In this document: positions 27,004 through 35,966 of the stretch, piece after piece | Position numbering within the stretch: the stretch's first letter is position 1 | Layout of the letters: the number at the start of each line of letters is the position of its first letter | Assembly (NCBI GenBank): GCA_947627135.1 | Contig: CANQUV010000004.1 | Coordinates: forward strand, 46,576-110,575 | DNA: 64,000 nucleotides | Source of the DNA: an uncultured Clostridia bacterium | GTDB lineage: Bacteria; Bacillota; Clostridia; Oscillospirales; Acutalibacteraceae | Direction: 5' to 3' | The notes under the pieces: generated by a model | What the model saw: only the letters and a program-made list of their open reading frames with translations | Told to the model about the DNA's origin: nothing | Database searches by the model: none | Translations under genes and position numbers: made by a program

Positions 27004-27540
27004 TTATCTTCTTTTTCTTTTTGATTGCTTTATTCCTGACGATTTAATGGAAATAAAAACAATCAGCAAAACAAGTATTCCTGCTGCAACGCATGCCCAT
27101 GAAACATATCCGTAAGTTAAATCATCTTTGTTTACAACTTTCTTTTCCGTTTCTGTGGCAACAGTAGGTAAAGTTTTTGTCTGAATTGTGTCATTAACTT
27201 CCTGTTTATTTTCTTTAGTTTCCGTTTGTGTTTCTTTAACTTCACTTTGCGGATCATCAGTTATATTTTCTTCATAGTTATCCGTATTCGGTTCATTTTG
27301 TTGTGATTCTTGGGTAGGAGTTTGAGCTTGTTCTTCTGTGGTGGGTTGTGTTTCTTCAGTTACAACTTCTGTTTCAGATTCAGAAGTTGTTTCCTCCTGA
27401 ACATCCCCTTGAGTTTCAACCTGTGAATTAATATTTTCGGAAGTATCATCAACGGCACTTGCACTAAATAAAGATACAAGCATAATACAAACAACAAGCA
27501 TAAATAATGTTAGGTTTTTTAAAACTGTTTTATACTTCAT
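27004..27540 (-). CDS. Membrane-anchored, Glu/Thr-rich surface protein
   Basis: The ATG at 27538-27540 (MKYKTVLKNLTLFMLVVCIMLVSLFSASA) is preferred to an upstream in-frame TTG; 178 residues. A signal peptide is followed by about 110 residues rich in Glu, Thr and Gln (ETTSESETEVVTEETQPTTEEQ). One membrane helix (WACVAAGILVLLIVFISI) and a basic tail (KQSKRKRR) end it, arranged like an LPXTG anchor but without a convincing LPxTG. It would be an extended wall-spanning stalk. There is no recognised family or partner. It sits between spoIIP and dusB. Confidence 0.6.
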   Translation of the reverse strand: MKYKTVLKNLTLFMLVVCIMLVSLFSASAVDDTSENINSQVETQGDVQEETTSESETEVVTEETQPTTEEQAQTPTQESQQNEPNTDNYEENITDDPQSEVKETQTETKENKQEVNDTIQTKTLPTVATETEKKVVNKDDLTYGYVSWACVAAGILVLLIVFISIKSSGIKQSKRKRR

Positions 27541-27596
27541 CTTAAACCCCAAAATTCTTTAACAATAATAATCTATAATATTATAGCAAAATCAAT

Positions 27597-28697
27597 TCAG
27601 CTTTGCAATACCTTGGAAAGCGACTGCCCAAACAATTTTCCGGAATAAACCGCTTCGTCTAAAGTATTGGCATCTGTACCGAATTCTACTAAAAGCGAAC
27701 CTGTATTTACATTCATATTATAATTAAAATATCCAAAGTTAAGAGGTCTTGTCATACCGGGAAACATTGTTTCCGTTTTCTGCTGAAGCCTTAATGCAAA
27801 TCTTAAATTGTAATTCCAATCGGGCAATTCAAGTGTTCCGTCATCATAACCGGACATTATCATAATTTGTGCACCTTTTTTTCCGTTATATGTAAATGTA
27901 GGTTTAGTTTTGTCAGTCTCGGTTCCCAGTGAATCTCTGTGGATGTCAAGGACCACCTTTATTTTTGGATATTTTTTTATGTATGAATAAATAGTCTCAA
28001 GGCTTCTGTCGTAACTTCCGTTATAACTTGGATAATCGTGAATTGTTTTATCGTGTATTACTCCTATTCCGTTTTCTTTCAAAGATTGTTCTATTGCATC
28101 TCCTACCTGTGTTACATTAAAAAGATTGTTGGTAGTTCTGGGATAAAAACTTTCATAAAAAATGCCTTCGTCAGCGTCAAGATAGCTTTCGCAGGTATGT
28201 GTGTGCATTATAAGAACCTGTATTTCATCAGTATCTTCCATTTCAAAGCCAAGAGGTGCTTTGAGCATTTCCCCTATATCCAAATCATAATCGGTTTTAT
28301 TCTGAACATAAAAGTTTTCATACTTTGTACCGTATCCTGTTAGATTTTTTTCAGTTACAACATACTGTTCCTCTCCTTCGTGAGAAGAATATGTATTGTA
28401 ATAATCATCCCAATTACGTTCAACAGTTTCTTCTTGATAATCTGTATCTGCTTTATTAACTTTTTCTTCTGTGGGAGTTGTATCATCCGACTCGGTTTCC
28501 CGGGTTTCTTCCGTTTCATCATCTGGAATACCAACCGTTCCGTCAGAAAGCGTAAAAGAAGCAGCAGTTAAAACGGCAGTTTCAGCATTGGAAAAACATT
28601 TAGGAAATCTTGCAGATATACATAACACTGCAACAAATATTATTATAAAACCGCAACCGCCTCTTACTACCCAAAGAAAATTTCCTTTTCTTTTCAC
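27597..28697 (-). CDS. spoIIP: Stage II sporulation protein P (SpoIIP)
   Basis: 366 residues. One N-terminal membrane helix (GGCGFIIIFVAVLCISA) is followed by an acidic Thr/Glu linker and the SpoIIP amidase/endopeptidase domain from about 150: VLIMHTHTCESYL (zinc-ligand His and Glu), VVLDIHRDSLG, NYNLRFALRLQQKTETMFPG and GSLLVEFGTDANTLDEA. With SpoIID and SpoIIM it degrades septal peptidoglycan during forespore engulfment. It is strong evidence that the organism forms spores. It is 56 bases upstream of the surface-protein gene. Confidence 0.93.
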   Translation of the reverse strand: MKRKGNFLWVVRGGCGFIIIFVAVLCISARFPKCFSNAETAVLTAASFTLSDGTVGIPDDETEETRETESDDTTPTEEKVNKADTDYQEETVERNWDDYYNTYSSHEGEEQYVVTEKNLTGYGTKYENFYVQNKTDYDLDIGEMLKAPLGFEMEDTDEIQVLIMHTHTCESYLDADEGIFYESFYPRTTNNLFNVTQVGDAIEQSLKENGIGVIHDKTIHDYPSYNGSYDRSLETIYSYIKKYPKIKVVLDIHRDSLGTETDKTKPTFTYNGKKGAQIMIMSGYDDGTLELPDWNYNLRFALRLQQKTETMFPGMTRPLNFGYFNYNMNVNTGSLLVEFGTDANTLDEAVYSGKLFGQSLSKVLQS

Positions 28698-28841
28698 TTT
28701 ATCACCTGTTTCATTATGGATATAAATTATTAATTCTTTTTACCATACACTTCTATTATTACTTCTTCTGAATTAAAGATATTAAAACTTCTTCTAAAAG
28801 TATATGTAAAAATATCAGCATTTAGAATTTAGTGATAAATA

Positions 28842-28874
28842 TAAAAATACACCCGCAAAAATTACAGGTGTATT
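28842..28874 (-). terminator. Terminator of the dockerin protease gene
   Basis: On the minus strand AATACACCTG pairs with CGGGTGTATT around a short T-rich loop, followed by TTTATATTT, about 29 bases after the stop. Confidence 0.8.
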
Positions 28875-28902
28875 GTTTTAATTTATTAAATTTTTAACAA
28901 AT

Positions 28903-30543
28903 TTATAATAGTCCGGCAAGATAAAGCTGAAGATATGTTGCGTCTCTGACCGTTGTCTGTCCGTCTTGGTCAAAATCGGAATTCAAATCTCTTATTACTG
29001 AGGTTTTTCTTAAACCTGCCTCATAAAACTGAATATGCGTTACATCTCTCACATTTACAGAATTATCCAAATCCGCATCGCCTAAAAGGGTAGCCTTTGG
29101 TTCTGTTTTAGAAGAATTTTCAGCCTCAGCCTTAATAACAAGAGTTGCTCCTATTTCATCATTTAATTCTTCTTTATAAAATTTTTTTAAGTCATACAAT
29201 TTATTATCAAACATTACATAGCTTTCATTTTCATTACTTTCATTTATAAAAATATAATTTTGCGAATCAGCATCTCTTAACCACTCGTTAGTACCGAATG
29301 TATTGTAGACATACTCCTTATCTTCTTTTACAAGATTTTCATTAGCTGTTGATGTATCTATTGTAATACCTATTGCACCGTATCCCAAAGGTAAATTAAA
29401 CTTGTTTGTTTCTGCTGAAATATATCCGGTATAATCAACTGTACCCTCTGCAAGTAAGGTCCATTTTAATTTATCAGATTCAATTTTTCCGTAATTTGCA
29501 GGAATATAATATACTCTGTAATCAGCTCCGACAGAATCTGAATCGAATATAACCTTGTTTAATTTATCATAACCGTCTGAAAAATCATAAAAGTTAATAT
29601 ATGTTACTTCATCATAAACAGTAAAATAGTCTATTGTATATGTTGCTCCGTCTGTTTCATTCTGATAAAGCTTTTCATAATCGTTTGCTTTTTCAATACT
29701 TGTCAATGCAAAACTGGGAGAAAACATATTTGAAAATAAGAATAAGTCTTCATAAGAAATCCAGTTATAACCTTTTAATGTTCCGAAATCTTTTCCCCAG
29801 CTGTTTTTAATCAGCCACGCTCCGTCTGAAGTCGGTGTTTTTCCGCAAGTAGCAAAATTTTCTTTAGGATAATTATCATCCCAACCTACTATGCTGACCG
29901 CATGTCCTTCAAGTGAGGCATTTTTATCATAGCAGTAAAAATTTGTTAAATCATTACTCAAATACATTAAGTTGGAATTATAATTTGCAGTAACTGAACC
30001 GTAATCATATATAAGCTCTTTTATTCTTTCCGGATCTGATTTATCAAAATATTCAATTGAATTTATATTATATCCGGAAAAAATTTCTGTTTTGTCATCC
30101 AAAACAGAAAAAGGTCCTTGCCTTGAAATCAAATATCCCATAGAAAGTTGAGTAAATGCTCCTTCACCTGCATTTCTCTGCCAGCCTAGTCCGTTTGGTC
30201 TGAAAGTCCCCCATTTATCAAGATGAAGCGGTGATAAATCACTAAATGAAAAGTCATTTTTTAAGAATAAGCTTTCGCATGATGCTATGGTGGCGAATGC
30301 CCAGCAATTATTGGCATTCTGTCTTTTAACTGATGTTACATATCCCATATCAACGGAGCTGTATCTTTCCGGCAGACTGTTTACTTCCTTAAGTTCTTTT
30401 ACATCAATTAATTGTGCCTTAAGTCCTGATAGTTCAACCTCTGCGGCATTAGTATTCAATTGGCAGAAAGTAGACATAAATGAAACAATACATAAGACTG
30501 TAATGATTATTTTATAAAATTTAAAATTAATAAAATTTTTCAT
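28903..30543 (-). CDS. Secreted papain-family cysteine protease with type I dockerin
   Basis: The ATG at 30541-30543 (MKNFINFKFYK) is seven bases after AGGAGT and is preferred to a TTG two codons before; 546 residues. A signal peptide ends near CQLNTNAA. The C1A peptidase core has the oxyanion Gln75 and nucleophile Cys80 (RQNANNCWAFAT), the catalytic His in LEGHAVSIVGWDD and the Asn in WLIKNSWGKDFG. A beta-rich module follows (about 290-465), then a dockerin with repeats DADLDNSVNVRDVTHIQF and DFDQDGQTTVRDATYLQL. It is a protease made to dock on a cohesin scaffold. The substrate is unknown. Confidence 0.9.
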   Translation of the reverse strand: MKNFINFKFYKIIITVLCIVSFMSTFCQLNTNAAEVELSGLKAQLIDVKELKEVNSLPERYSSVDMGYVTSVKRQNANNCWAFATIASCESLFLKNDFSFSDLSPLHLDKWGTFRPNGLGWQRNAGEGAFTQLSMGYLISRQGPFSVLDDKTEIFSGYNINSIEYFDKSDPERIKELIYDYGSVTANYNSNLMYLSNDLTNFYCYDKNASLEGHAVSIVGWDDNYPKENFATCGKTPTSDGAWLIKNSWGKDFGTLKGYNWISYEDLFLFSNMFSPSFALTSIEKANDYEKLYQNETDGATYTIDYFTVYDEVTYINFYDFSDGYDKLNKVIFDSDSVGADYRVYYIPANYGKIESDKLKWTLLAEGTVDYTGYISAETNKFNLPLGYGAIGITIDTSTANENLVKEDKEYVYNTFGTNEWLRDADSQNYIFINESNENESYVMFDNKLYDLKKFYKEELNDEIGATLVIKAEAENSSKTEPKATLLGDADLDNSVNVRDVTHIQFYEAGLRKTSVIRDLNSDFDQDGQTTVRDATYLQLYLAGLL

Positions 30544-30795
30544 ATTCAATACTCCTTTTAATCACAATATAATTATATCAATTTAGTTTTACATTGTAAA
30601 GAATACTTTTAAGAAAAAAAACAATAATAATTCATATAAATCAAAATGTTTTTCTTCTAAAAATAACGAAAAACATTTTATCAGTCAATATTAAGATTAA
30701 TACTCTTTATTTAAAAACCGTGTGGCTGTCGCTGCACCTTTCTGCATTTAAAACGCAGCAAATCCTTTATTTAGAAACACTTTGAGGTGAAAGTT

Positions 30796-31680
30796 TTGGA
30801 ATTAAGAACAGATCTTGCCATAGAGGCAAGAGAAATTGCAGGAGAAGAAGTAGGCGGAGTTGATTTTAAAGAATACAGAGAAAACGGACTTGAAATATCC
30901 CGCCTAACAGTAAAAACTCAAAGAGCCGGTCAGCTTTTGCACAAAGAAAAAGGAACATATATAACAATTGAACTGCCTCCTTTAACAGATAATTTTACAA
31001 ACACGGATAAAAGACTGCAAACAATCGGATGTGAAATAAGACGGCTGTTGCCGGTAAACGGTCTTGTACTTGTCTGCGGACTAGGAAATGTAGAAATCAC
31101 ACCCGACGCATTGGGTCCTAAAACAAGTGCGCAAGTACTTGCAACACGCCATATAACAGGAGAACTTGCACGAGCAACCGGACTTGATAAATTAAGACCA
31201 GTTGCAGTTTTAACAACAGGTGTTACGGGTCAAACCGGTATTGAAACAGGGGAATACCTGTTAAGTATAGTAAAAAAAATCAAGCCAACTGCAATAATTG
31301 CAGTAGATGCTTTGGCATCACGCAGACTGGAGAGACTGGGATGTACACTGCAAATTTGCGACACGGGAATTTCCCCCGGAGCAGGAGTAGGAAATCACCG
31401 CACCAAAATTAACAGCGATACTATGGGAATACCGGTAATTGCAGTAGGAGTGCCGACAGTTGTAGACGCTGCAACAATGGCAAGTGACCTTTTAAATATT
31501 CAAAATGAGAATGACGCCAATAATTTAAAAGAACAGTTATCCCCCAACGGCAGAAAAATGGTAGTAACGCCAAAGGAAATAGATTTGCTGATAGACAGGG
31601 CTTCAAGGCTGATTTCAATGTCAGTAAATTTTGCACTTCACAAGGGACTTGAACTGGAAGATATTGCAATGCTTGTGTAA
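30796..31680 (+). CDS. gpr: Germination protease (GPR)
   Basis: The TTG at 30796 sits six bases after GAGGTG; the GTG at 30787 is part of that binding site, so TTG is the likelier start (294 residues). The sequence ELRTDLAIEAREIAGEEVGGVDF, LVCGLGNVEITPDALGPKT, TGVTGQTGIETGEYL, IAVDALASRRLERLG and QICDTGISPGAGVGNHR is characteristic of GPR, the aspartate-type protease that degrades small acid-soluble proteins at germination. The N-terminal propeptide is cut off during spore maturation. It is followed after 13 bases by a SpoVAF-like gene. Confidence 0.93.
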   Translation: MELRTDLAIEAREIAGEEVGGVDFKEYRENGLEISRLTVKTQRAGQLLHKEKGTYITIELPPLTDNFTNTDKRLQTIGCEIRRLLPVNGLVLVCGLGNVEITPDALGPKTSAQVLATRHITGELARATGLDKLRPVAVLTTGVTGQTGIETGEYLLSIVKKIKPTAIIAVDALASRRLERLGCTLQICDTGISPGAGVGNHRTKINSDTMGIPVIAVGVPTVVDAATMASDLLNIQNENDANNLKEQLSPNGRKMVVTPKEIDLLIDRASRLISMSVNFALHKGLELEDIAMLV

Positions 31681-31693
31681 AGGAAAGGAAATT

Positions 31694-33091
31694 ATGCTTA
31701 CAAACAATTATGACAGAAATATAAAAATAATAAAAGAAACACTTCAGCCAGAAGAAAGCTTTGATTTAATAGAGAGAAAAATAGTAATTAAAAATCATAA
31801 GGCTACAATGTATTTTTCAGACGGACTGACAAAAGACGAAATTGTAGAAAAGCTTATGGAGTTTTTTTACAAAAATGCAGAGGAAAGTTTTTTTGAAAAT
31901 GCAGAAAAATTTGCCGACTGCTGTGTTCCTTATATAGAAGTAGAAACAACAGATGACGAACAAAAAATAACAACAGATGTACTCTCTGGAATGTGTGCTT
32001 TAATGATAGAAGGATTTAACAAAGCTATACTTCTTGATACCAGAACATATCCCCAAAGAGAAACAAGCGAGCCGGAAAACGACAAGGTTTTGCGTGGAAG
32101 TAAGGACGGATTTGTAGAGACTATTGTTTTTAATACAGCCCTTGTCAGAAGAAGAATAAGGGACCCAAAATTAAGAATTAAGGCCCTGCGTGCAGGTTCA
32201 AAGTCAAAAACGGATATTGCTGTATGTTATATGGAAGACAAGGTCGATAAAAAGCTGTTAAAAGAGCTGATTAAAAGAATTGAAAATATAAGAGCCGAAT
32301 CCCTTACAATGAACCAGCAAAGTCTTATTGAAAACCTGTACCCAAATTTGTGGCTAAACCCTTTTCCAAAAATAAAGCATACAGAACGCCCTGATACTGC
32401 CGCATCTGCAATTATTAAAGGCAATATAGTTGTTTTTGTTGATAACTCTCCATCTGCCATATTACTTCCCACATCAATTTTTGATTTACTTGAAGAAGCA
32501 GACGATTTTTATTTTTCACCGGTTACAGGAACTTATCTGCGGCTTGCAAGATATTTTATAACAATGCTATCAGTAGTTATTACACCACTGTGGCTTTTGT
32601 GCCTGCAAAATCCCGACTATGTACCGGAAGCATTCAAGTTTATATTAATTGACGAGGCTCAAAATATACCCATTCTTTTTCAGCTTTTAATAATTGAAGT
32701 TGGCATAGACGGACTTCGACTTGCATCATTAAATACTCCCTCAAGTCTAACTACTCCTTTAAGTATTATAGGAGCAATTGCATTATCAGATTTTGCAGTA
32801 AAATCAGGATGGTTCAGCGGAGAAGCAATTTTATATATGGCGTTTGTAACTATTGCAAACTATACCCAGCCAAGTTACGAACTTGGATACAGCTTAAAGT
32901 TTTGCAGAATATTACTTTTAGTATTAACTGCAATTTTCAATCTTTGGGGATTTATTGCAGGAAATATTATAAACATTATTATTCTTTGTACAAATAAAAC
33001 CATATCGGGAAAAAGCTATCTGTATCCTCTTATTCCATTCAATGGAAAAGAGCTTTTAAGAAAGCTAATAAGAGTAAGAACAAAAGAATAA
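31694..33091 (+). CDS. spoVAF: Spore germination membrane protein, SpoVAF/GerA family
   Basis: The ATG at 31694 follows AAGGAAA; 465 residues. A soluble N-terminal GerA domain (about 1-255) with KVLRGSKDGFVETIVFNTALVRRRIRD leads into a membrane part with RPDTAASAIIKGNIVVFVDNSPSAIL, LRLASLNTPSSLTTPLSIIGAIALSDFAVKSGWF and EAILYMAFVTIANYTQPSYEL. The last motifs fit SpoVAF better than the GerAA nutrient receptors. It sits in the forespore inner membrane and is transcribed with gpr. No spoVAE or GerB/GerC partner is next to it. Confidence 0.85.
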   Translation: MLTNNYDRNIKIIKETLQPEESFDLIERKIVIKNHKATMYFSDGLTKDEIVEKLMEFFYKNAEESFFENAEKFADCCVPYIEVETTDDEQKITTDVLSGMCALMIEGFNKAILLDTRTYPQRETSEPENDKVLRGSKDGFVETIVFNTALVRRRIRDPKLRIKALRAGSKSKTDIAVCYMEDKVDKKLLKELIKRIENIRAESLTMNQQSLIENLYPNLWLNPFPKIKHTERPDTAASAIIKGNIVVFVDNSPSAILLPTSIFDLLEEADDFYFSPVTGTYLRLARYFITMLSVVITPLWLLCLQNPDYVPEAFKFILIDEAQNIPILFQLLIIEVGIDGLRLASLNTPSSLTTPLSIIGAIALSDFAVKSGWFSGEAILYMAFVTIANYTQPSYELGYSLKFCRILLLVLTAIFNLWGFIAGNIINIIILCTNKTISGKSYLYPLIPFNGKELLRKLIRVRTKE

Positions 33092-33115
33092 ATGAATATA
33101 CAATTAAATAAACCC

Positions 33116-33145
33116 GACCGCTGATTTTTATATTTATCAGCGGTC
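33116..33145 (+). terminator. Terminator after the SpoVAF-like gene
   Basis: The perfect 10 bp stem GACCGCTGAT / ATCAGCGGTC with a 10-base T-rich loop is followed by AATTCATTTTA. Confidence 0.8.
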
Positions 33146-33237
33146 AATTCATTTTAAATATTTTAATATTATATTGTCTTATTTTTTATATATGATATAA
33201 TTTTAGTAATTTTAATGTTATAAAAACGGGTGATAAA

Positions 33238-34047
33238 ATGCCGTTCAGTCTAGATAAAATTTTTAAGCCGATTACTGCTAATCCTATAATTAAAGGTAAC
33301 TTTATTGAAATTGAGCCTTGCAGTCAACTAAAGCCTTATATAAGGTGCTTTTGGGGAAGTAAATATAACAAAAACGAAAATAATTTTATTAAAACTTCGG
33401 TAATTCCCGATATATGTATGGATATAATTATAACTGCTGATAATAATAATCTTCATTGTAACTTTTGCGGAATCAATAATACTCCCTATGTTTCCAAAAA
33501 TGATAAAACAAATAACTTCTGTTTCGGTATAAGATTTTATGCATGGAGCGTTGTTCTTTTTTCAAGTAAAAGTATGAACACAGCTTTGAATACTTTTACA
33601 GATATTGAAGAATACTTTTCAGGATTTTCAAAGGAGTGGAAAGAAGAAATATTGTATTCACAAAATATTTATGAGCGAAAAAGAATTGCAGAAAAATATT
33701 TGATGAAAAAGCTTAATTTAAACAAACAAAATAACGATATAATGAATTCTGTATATTACATAATAAAGCATTACGGAAATACAAGCGTTAATGAATTATC
33801 CGATTATTGTTTTTTAAGCAAACGACAGCTTGAAAGAAAGTTTAATGAAAACACAGGTGTTTCACCTAAACAACTGATAAATCTTATAAGATATCAGCTT
33901 TTGTGGCAGGAATGTTTAAAGTTTGATTTTAATATACTTAATTCGGTTGAAAAGTTAGGTTATTATGACCAATCACACCTTTTAAAAGAATTTAAAAAAT
34001 ATCACGGTATATCTCTGACAAAAGCCCGTGAATTATCACTCAAATAA
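33238..34047 (+). CDS. AraC-family transcriptional regulator
   Basis: 269 residues. The N-terminal half (IEPCSQLKPYIRCFWGS, TSVIPDICMDIIIT, FCFGIRFYAWSVVLF) resembles the small ligand domain that precedes HTH_18 in many AraC proteins. The C-terminal about 100 residues hold two helix-turn-helix units (TSVNELSDYCFLSKRQLERKFNENTGVSPKQLINLIRYQ; NSVEKLGYYDQSHLLKEFKKYHGISLTKAR). The inducer is unknown. The next gene starts 73 bases downstream on the same strand and is a likely target or companion. Confidence 0.85.
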   Translation: MPFSLDKIFKPITANPIIKGNFIEIEPCSQLKPYIRCFWGSKYNKNENNFIKTSVIPDICMDIIITADNNNLHCNFCGINNTPYVSKNDKTNNFCFGIRFYAWSVVLFSSKSMNTALNTFTDIEEYFSGFSKEWKEEILYSQNIYERKRIAEKYLMKKLNLNKQNNDIMNSVYYIIKHYGNTSVNELSDYCFLSKRQLERKFNENTGVSPKQLINLIRYQLLWQECLKFDFNILNSVEKLGYYDQSHLLKEFKKYHGISLTKARELSLK

Positions 34048-34120
34048 TGTCGCATTTTTACAATACAATCCTTATAAAATTTGGTATAAGTTAAATATTA
34101 AATTAAAAGGAGATAATTAT

Positions 34121-35041
34121 ATGCTAAAATTTGATATTTTTGAAAAAGCAAGAAATTTTATTTACAGAAATGCCCGTCCGCTTGACTTTGCAAGGTGGAA
34201 TTTTCACTTTGAAAACGGGAGTGCAGATGATGTACTGAAAATACTTTCTGCGTATCAAAATAAAGACGGCGGATTTGCAAATGCGATAGAACCTGACAAT
34301 TGGAATATAAATTCTACGCCGGTCAGCACATGGGCGGCAACAATGATATTGCGTGAAATCGGGTTTACAGATCCATCACATTCTGTAATTAAGGGTATCT
34401 TAAAATATCTTGACAGCGGTAAGGATTTTGTAAACGGAAAATGGTTTAATACTGTAAAAAGCAATAATGACTATCCTCATGCCGTATGGTGGGAATGCAA
34501 AGATGATATAGGTACTCCCGATGATAATCCTACCGTAAGCCTTGCAGGTTTTGCATTAAGATTTTCCAATAAGGAAAGCAAACTGTATAATAAGGCAAGT
34601 GAAATTGCAATAAAAGCATATAATGATTTTATAACTGACCCTACTGATGAATTTCATACTTTAAGATGTTTTACAGACTTGCTTAAATATTGTGAAGAAA
34701 TTGAAAATTTCGATTTGTTTGACATAAATCTTTTCAGAGATAAATTAATTTTAAAAATAAACGAAATTATATGTAAAGAACCTGAAAAATGGTTTACCGA
34801 ATATGTATGTAAACCGTCTGTGTTTTATAAAAAGAATAATAAAAAATGGAGCTATGTTGACTGTAATCTTGCAGAAAAAGAAGCAAATATACTTCTTACA
34901 CAACAACTGCCTGACGGTTCTTATCCTGTAACATGGCAGTGGTATAACGATTATAAAGAATTTGAAATCAGTGCAAACTGGTGGAAATCGGATCTAATAA
35001 TAAAAAATATGCTTTATTTAAAAGAATTTGGAAAAATATAA
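34121..35041 (+). CDS. Hypothetical alpha/alpha-toroid (prenyltransferase/terpene cyclase-like fold) protein
   Basis: The ATG at 34121 follows AAAAGGAG; 306 residues. The sequence shows helical repeats with the QNKDGGFANAIEPD motif, the QxxDGGF(G/A) type of repeat seen in squalene-cyclase-like toroids, and again QLPDGSYPVTWQW near the end. Conserved-looking segments include PVSTWAATMILREIGF and DNPTVSLAGFALRF. There is no signal peptide. The reaction is unknown. The AraC gene just upstream may control it. Confidence 0.6.
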   Translation: MLKFDIFEKARNFIYRNARPLDFARWNFHFENGSADDVLKILSAYQNKDGGFANAIEPDNWNINSTPVSTWAATMILREIGFTDPSHSVIKGILKYLDSGKDFVNGKWFNTVKSNNDYPHAVWWECKDDIGTPDDNPTVSLAGFALRFSNKESKLYNKASEIAIKAYNDFITDPTDEFHTLRCFTDLLKYCEEIENFDLFDINLFRDKLILKINEIICKEPEKWFTEYVCKPSVFYKKNNKKWSYVDCNLAEKEANILLTQQLPDGSYPVTWQWYNDYKEFEISANWWKSDLIIKNMLYLKEFGKI

Positions 35042-35064
35042 AAAACAAATCAAATAACAGAAAT

Positions 35065-35086
35065 AAGGGCGGAAATTTCCGCCCTT
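35065..35086. terminator. Bidirectional terminator between convergent genes
   Basis: The perfect 22 bp palindrome AAGGGCGGAAA / TTTCCGCCCTT is followed by T on both strands, between the toroid gene and the sirtuin gene. Confidence 0.9.
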
Positions 35087-35090
35087 TTTG

Positions 35091-35966
35091 TTACGCTTTA
35101 AGCAAATCTTTTAACACTTTGCCTATATCTCCGTTAATACAAACGGCCTGATTTTTAATTCTTTCAGGGCAATATGCTTCTCTTAAATTTATGCTCGCAA
35201 AAACTGCGTTTTTATTATCCATTGTCATTTGCCAGAAGGGAAATTTTATAATTCCGGGAGTATTATATCCTACTCCTAATTCAAAAAATAAAACATTAAG
35301 ACCTTTGCTCCGTCTTAAAAAATCTTCATAACGCATACTTGCTTTATACCAGCCATCATCCTGAACAAAAGTATCATCACTTCTCAAATTAACAGTCATC
35401 GGTGCTTTGCAGACAGGACAATACGGAATAAGTTCTTTTGGTATTTTCATATCACTCTGTTCTTTAATCATTCTCTTAACCGTTTGTTCATTATCGTATG
35501 TTTTATTATGACAAGCTTTTGAACATTGAAAAAGTCCGTAATCTCCCTGTGTGTAAAATAAACGGTGTTTGTTAAATCCTGCCTTTTGAAAACAATGGTC
35601 AACATTTGTTGTTAAAACAAAGTAGTCTTTATTTTTAATAAGATCAAATAAATCAGAATAAACTGTATTTTCAGCTTCAACATACCTGTTTATTAAAATA
35701 TGCCTGCTCCACCAAGCCCAGTATTCCTCTAATGTATCGAAAGGATAAAAACCTCCCGAATATATATCGGTTATTCCGTAACGCTCCTTAAAATCAGAAA
35801 AATATTTATCAAATCTTTCACCGCTGTAAGTAAAACCTGCGGATGCGGAAAGTCCTGCACCGGCACCTATAATTACAAAATCAGTTTCACTTATTTTTTC
35901 TTTCAGCTTTTTAATTTTCCAAAAGTAATTTTCGGTAGATGTCATAGTCTGTTTCTTTAAATACAT
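35091..35966 (-). CDS. Class M sirtuin (SirTM-type), probable protein ADP-ribosyltransferase
   Basis: 291 residues. The NAD-binding motif FVIIGAGAGLSASAGFTYSG, the TTNVDHCFQKAGF segment and YTQGDYGLFQC (in place of the HG of ordinary sirtuin deacetylases) match the SirTM class, which ADP-ribosylates proteins in known cases. A structural-zinc-like pair lies at YCPVCKAPM. Its ATG follows AAGGTGAT and overlaps the macrodomain gene by 56 bases, so the two are coupled. In staphylococci and streptococci the pair acts on a lipoylated GcvH-like protein with LplA2; neither gene is here. The target is therefore unknown. Confidence 0.85.
   Translation of the reverse strand: MYLKKQTMTSTENYFWKIKKLKEKISETDFVIIGAGAGLSASAGFTYSGERFDKYFSDFKERYGITDIYSGGFYPFDTLEEYWAWWSRHILINRYVEAENTVYSDLFDLIKNKDYFVLTTNVDHCFQKAGFNKHRLFYTQGDYGLFQCSKACHNKTYDNEQTVKRMIKEQSDMKIPKELIPYCPVCKAPMTVNLRSDDTFVQDDGWYKASMRYEDFLRRSKGLNVLFFELGVGYNTPGIIKFPFWQMTMDNKNAVFASINLREAYCPERIKNQAVCINGDIGKVLKDLLKA

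Noticed and set aside
30787..30795. GTG start for gpr
   Set aside because: The GTG is part of the GAGGTG binding site and has none of its own; TTG at 30796 is correctly spaced.
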